NCBI GenBank assembly: GCA_051747425.1 | Contig: JBNJGD010000004.1 | Span: 62,001 to 126,000 of the forward strand | Source of the DNA: HTCC5015 sp051747425 | GTDB lineage: Bacteria; Pseudomonadota; Gammaproteobacteria; HTCC5015 | Direction: 5' to 3' | Length of the DNA: 64,000 bases | Part shown: piece after piece, positions 60,739 through 64,000 of the stretch | Position numbering within the stretch: position 1 is the stretch's first letter | Layout: every line of letters starts with the position of its first letter | Translations under genes and position numbers: made by a program | Notes under the pieces: generated by a model | What the model saw: the letters and a program-made list of their open reading frames with translations, nothing else | What the model was told of the DNA's origin: nothing | Databases searched by the model: none

Positions 60739-62042
60739 ATACTTGGAACACATTGACCATCGCGAGCCTGGGCAAAGTCGTAACCGGAAAAACTCCTCCT
60801 AGCGCTAAACCCGAGCAATTTGGTGACAAGTACCCGTTTGTTACCCCGTCAGATATTAAATTCGGAAACAAGAGTGCTGCGACAGAACGGTTCCTGTCTG
60901 GCCGCGGAGTTGAAGCGCACAAACGTATCCAACTCCCGAAGAAGACTGTATGCGTAGTCTGTATCGGGGCGACGATTGGTAAGGTCTGTTTTACTGACCA
61001 GCTCTCAATCTCAAATCAACAGATTAATTCAATTATTGTTGATTCAAAAAAACATGATCCAGACTTCGTGTTTTATATTGCTTCCCTTTTACGGGGTACC
61101 TTGGAGGCATACGCTGGCGGTGCTGCCACCCCGATTGTAAATAAGACTGCTTTTTCGAAGATCAAGCTACGGGTACCCAATCGTTACGCCCAACGCAAAA
61201 TCGCCGCCATCCTAACGGCCTACGACGATCTGATCGAAGTCAACAAGCGCCGCATTGCGCTGCTGGAAAAAATGGCCGAGGAACTTTACCGCGAATGGTT
61301 TGTGCGCCTGCGCTTTCCCGGTTATCAGGGCACCCGTTTTGTAAAAGGTGTGCCGGAGGGGTGGGAGGTTCTCGAGCTAAAAGAGTTGGTTGAAGATATT
61401 ATCGACTATCGTGGATTGACGCCGAAAAAGCTCGGAGGACACTGGACGGACGATGGCATTATTGCTCTCTCTGCTTTGAATGTGAAAGCAGGAGAACTCA
61501 TTCGTTTGGACGACTCAAAACGCGTATCAGAAACACTTTACGAACGATGGATGCGTAAACGGCTTCAGGCTCACGATATTCTCCTGACATCCGAAGCTCC
61601 GTTAGGTCAAGTCTACTTTCTGGTTGATTCCGAGCAATACGTTCTAAGCCAGCGTCTGTTTGCAGTCAGAGCAAACCAAGCTAAAGTGACGCCAGTCTAC
61701 CTATATCAATATCTCCGTTACCCAATTGGTCAAGGCCAACTGCAGGTAAGAGCCACTGGCTCAACCGTTGGAGGAATAAGGCAGGCACTGCTTAAAAAAG
61801 TTGAAGTAATTGTTCCTACAGACACTTTAATGAAGAAACATGAAGAGTATGCACTTCCAATAAAGGAAGAGATTCATGCTCTTTGGAAGACAAACAATAA
61901 TCTCACCAAAACCCGCGACCTCCTCCTCCCGCGCCTGATCTCCGGCAAGCTGTCCGTGGAAGACCTGGATATCCAGTTCCCGCCCAGCATGCAGGAAGGC
62001 ACGGCGGAACAGGAGTCTCTGGCGGAGGCCCGCCATGCCTGA
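60735..62042 (+). CDS. hsdS: Type I restriction-modification specificity subunit
   Basis: A 435-residue HsdS. Two target-recognition domains (about 5-150 and 215-375) alternate with the conserved helical spacers KRKIAAILTAYDDLIEVNKRRIALLEKMAEELYREWFV-like (about 152-195) and a second near the C terminus. The domains choose the two half-sites, so the recognition sequence cannot be read from the protein. The DNA encoding the recognition domains is clearly lower in GC than the spacers, the usual mark of domain exchange. It overlaps hsdM by 4 bp. Confidence 0.94.
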   Translation: MNTWNTLTIASLGKVVTGKTPPSAKPEQFGDKYPFVTPSDIKFGNKSAATERFLSGRGVEAHKRIQLPKKTVCVVCIGATIGKVCFTDQLSISNQQINSIIVDSKKHDPDFVFYIASLLRGTLEAYAGGAATPIVNKTAFSKIKLRVPNRYAQRKIAAILTAYDDLIEVNKRRIALLEKMAEELYREWFVRLRFPGYQGTRFVKGVPEGWEVLELKELVEDIIDYRGLTPKKLGGHWTDDGIIALSALNVKAGELIRLDDSKRVSETLYERWMRKRLQAHDILLTSEAPLGQVYFLVDSEQYVLSQRLFAVRANQAKVTPVYLYQYLRYPIGQGQLQVRATGSTVGGIRQALLKKVEVIVPTDTLMKKHEEYALPIKEEIHALWKTNNNLTKTRDLLLPRLISGKLSVEDLDIQFPPSMQEGTAEQESLAEARHA

Positions 62043-62083
62043 GGCTGCCGTAGATATCAGCCCAGAACACCGGCCGACCCCGG

Positions 62084-62155
62084 TGACTGTTCAAAACAAC
62101 GGAAATCTGAGAAGATGCCGTATGACCTGCTCAAAACAACCAAATATTGAGCAGG
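62084..62155 (+). repeat. Imperfect direct repeats and hairpin between hsdS and fic
   Basis: TGACTGTTCAAAACAACGG... (62084-62111) is repeated, with changes, as TGACCTGCTCAAAACAACCAA... (62123-62151). The second copy contains the left arm of a perfect 9-bp inverted repeat, CCTGCTCAA/TTGAGCAGG (62126-62155). No T tract follows, so it is not a clear terminator. Confidence 0.6.
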
Positions 62156-62183
62156 TTTGCCGCTAACCGTAGGAATCCATGCC

Positions 62184-63299
62184 ATGGTTCTGACCATCCG
62201 CGAACACTTTCCGCCCCGGGGGCCGCTGGAGACACCGGCGGTGCTACGGGCGTTGGTGGCGGCGCACCGGCATCTGGCCGAGCTGAAAGGTGTGGCGCGC
62301 AGCATCCCCAACGAGCGGCTGCTGGTGTCCACCCTGTCCCTGCAAGAGGCGCAAAGCAGCTCGGAAATCGAGAATATTATCACCACCCAGGATGCTCTCT
62401 ACCGCTATCAGGTACAGCCCGGCTCGGTGGACCCGGCCAGCAAGGAGGTGGCCTGGTATGCCCAAAGCCTGGAGGTGGGTTTTCAGGCGGTGCGTGCCTC
62501 AGGGCTGTTGCGCCTGAGTACCATCCTTGAGGTGCAGGCCACCCTGGAGGGCAACGACGCTGGCTTGCGCCGCACGCCCGGCACGGTGCTGAAAAACGAG
62601 CGCACTGGCGAGGTGGTGTATCAGCCGCCCTCGCCGGAGCAGCTGCCCGCCCTAATGGAAGAGCTGGTGAGCTGGATTCATGCCGCTGATACCCCTGCTG
62701 AAAATGGCTTGGACCCGCTGGTGCGCATGGCGGTGATGCACCATCAGTTTGAGACCATTCATCCTTTCTATGACGGCAATGGCCGCACCGGGCGCATTCT
62801 CAATATCCTGTTTCTGGTGCGCGCCGGGCTGCTGGACTCCCCCATTCTGTATCTGAGCCGCTATATCAGCCAAACCAAGGCAGAGTACTACGCCGAGTTG
62901 CAAAAGGTGCGCGAAACCGGTGAATGGGAAGGTTGGCTGCTCTACCTGCTGAACGGAGTGGCGGTAACGGCGCGCCATACCACTGCCCTGGTGGAGCAAA
63001 TCGCCCGCCTGCTGCAAAAACAAAAACACGAGATTCGCTCCCATTACCGCTTTTACAGCCAGGATCTGATCAACAATATTTTTTATCACCCCTATACCAA
63101 AGTGGCTTTTGTCGAGCACGACCTGGGCGTGTCGCGGGCCACCGCCAGCCGTTACCTGGATGAGCTGGCCAAAGGCGGCATTCTCGACAAGCACCGGCTG
63201 GGGCGCGAGAACTACTACATAAACCGCGAGCTGGTGAAGCTGCTTTTCAACCTGCCGCCCCTGGGCATGCCGCCTTTGGATAAAAAGGGAGCGCCCTGA
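62184..63299 (+). CDS. Fic family protein (class II, N-terminal autoinhibition)
   Basis: A 371-residue Fic protein. The core motif HPFYDGNGRTGR is at 193-204, and the inhibitory motif SxxxEN at 59-64 lies before it, as in class II Fic proteins that AMPylate targets and are held inactive by their own helix. The C-terminal region (about 290-350, with SRATASRYLDELAKGGIL) is a winged helix-turn-helix. The ATG at 62184 is preferred over a TTG nine codons upstream. It sits between hsdS and hsdR and is probably co-transcribed. Confidence 0.9.
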   Translation: MVLTIREHFPPRGPLETPAVLRALVAAHRHLAELKGVARSIPNERLLVSTLSLQEAQSSSEIENIITTQDALYRYQVQPGSVDPASKEVAWYAQSLEVGFQAVRASGLLRLSTILEVQATLEGNDAGLRRTPGTVLKNERTGEVVYQPPSPEQLPALMEELVSWIHAADTPAENGLDPLVRMAVMHHQFETIHPFYDGNGRTGRILNILFLVRAGLLDSPILYLSRYISQTKAEYYAELQKVRETGEWEGWLLYLLNGVAVTARHTTALVEQIARLLQKQKHEIRSHYRFYSQDLINNIFYHPYTKVAFVEHDLGVSRATASRYLDELAKGGILDKHRLGRENYYINRELVKLLFNLPPLGMPPLDKKGAP

Positions 63300-63302
63300 T
63301 CC

Positions 63303-64000
63303 ATGCCGAACTTCCTGTCTGAAGACAACATCGAGCAGGCCATGGTGCAGCGTTTGCAGCATCTGTATGGCTATGATGTGCTGGACTGCTACACCAGCGA
63401 TGCCGCGGACCTGAATGATGGCTCTGGGCGCACGGACAAGCGCCAAGTGATCCTGCGCGATCGCCTGAAAGCCGCAGCGGTACGACTAAACCCGGAGATT
63501 CCCGAAGCCGCCATCGACGATGCGCTGGATCAGGTCTGCGACCAGCGCCAGGCCATGGCCACCATGGTGGCCAACCGCGAGCTGGACAGTTTGATCCGTG
63601 ACGGGGTGCGAGTCGAGTTCAAGGACAGCGAGGATCGTAATCGCAAGGAGCGGGTCAAGCTGATTGATTTTGAGCAGCCAGAGAACAACCACTTTCTCGC
63701 TGTGACCCAGCTGTGGATTCAAAGCACCGGCGCGGCAGCGAAGGCGGCTTACCGCCGGCCGGACATTCTGCTGTATATCAACGGTTTGCCACTGGTGTTT
63801 ATTGAGTTAAAAAACTCCAATGTCAAACTGCGCAGCGCCTACGACGACAACCTGACCAATTACAAGGCCGACATTCCGCAGTTGTTCCTCACCAATGTGT
63901 TTTGTGTATTCAGCAATGGGCTGGAAACGCGCCTGGGTAGCCTTAGCGCCGAGTGGGAGCATTTTTTCCATTGGCTGCGCCCGGAGGATGAAAAAGAAAA
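63303..64000 (+). CDS. hsdR: Type I restriction enzyme R subunit, N-terminal part (cut by window edge)
   Basis: The frame opens 3 bp after fic and runs to the window end, giving 232 codons. The PD-(D/E)xK nuclease core of HsdR is seen: PD at 153-154 and ELK at 168-170, in RRPDILLYINGLPLVFIELKNS-type context split as RRPDILLYIN and PLVFIELKNS. The helicase domains lie beyond the window. It supplies DNA translocation and cleavage for the HsdMS complex. Confidence 0.94.
   Translation, partial: MPNFLSEDNIEQAMVQRLQHLYGYDVLDCYTSDAADLNDGSGRTDKRQVILRDRLKAAAVRLNPEIPEAAIDDALDQVCDQRQAMATMVANRELDSLIRDGVRVEFKDSEDRNRKERVKLIDFEQPENNHFLAVTQLWIQSTGAAAKAAYRRPDILLYINGLPLVFIELKNSNVKLRSAYDDNLTNYKADIPQLFLTNVFCVFSNGLETRLGSLSAEWEHFFHWLRPEDEKE

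Noticed and set aside
62114..62149. An 11-codon reading frame before fic
   Set aside because: It lacks a ribosome site and falls within the direct repeat; no evidence of coding.

Overview
The window is about 64 kb of GC-rich chromosomal DNA from a gammaproteobacterium. The order lolB, ispE, tRNA-Gln, prs, rplY, pth, ychF, beside divergent hemA and prfA, is the Pseudomonas-type order. The many lipid genes (rubredoxin reductase, membrane desaturase, Baeyer-Villiger-type monooxygenase, patatin, fadIJ and fadE-like) suggest an aerobic, lipid- or hydrocarbon-using, possibly marine member of Pseudomonadales/Cellvibrionales. That placement is inference; no rRNA is present.

Layout. 1-7.4 kb: a partial SulP permease, a ybhP/clsB-like pair, and a tightly packed set (two alpha/beta hydrolases, a short-chain dehydrogenase, a PF10118 protein) divergent from an AraC-family regulator. 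7.6-20.7 kb: a LysR regulator divergent from a glutathionyl-hydroquinone reductase, then rnk, DUF2721, msrA, an aldehyde dehydrogenase, an MBL-fold hydrolase, a HI0933-like flavoprotein, a DUF4377 lipoprotein, rubredoxin reductase, a second PF10118 protein and a YihY protein. 20.8-26.4 kb: a complete RND efflux operon. 26.4-38.6 kb: gloA, small genes, tRNA-Met and the housekeeping block ychF-pth-rplY-prs-tRNA-Gln-ispE-lolB-TPR, with hemA-prfA divergent. 38.7-49.5 kb: class I fumarase, a SPOR/beta-barrel protein, MAPEG, desaturase, pdxH, a DCC-family protein, patatin, monooxygenase and small envelope proteins, separated by repeats. 49.9-55.8 kb: the beta-oxidation operon fadI-fadJ-fadE-like. 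56.3-64 kb: an accessory or defence region with hicAB, two integron-cassette-like modules and a type I restriction-modification locus, hsdM-hsdS-fic-hsdR, cut by the window end.

The intergenic gaps from 11.6 kb onward are filled with nested palindromic repeats: CACAGAG arms, GTAGGAG...CTCCTAC units, TCCGGAAT hairpins, CATTGCGAG units and GTCGGGC hairpins. Two copies share one internal order, and two 57-bp identical copies flank pdxH in inverted orientation.

The observations most worth a second look are the attC-like site and cassette structure next to the type I system, the ferritin-like ExxH pairs in both PF10118 'hydrolases', the histone-like lysine-rich tail on FadJ, the ispE frame that ends inside the tRNA-Gln anticodon loop, the apparently leaderless hicA, and the composite repeats.
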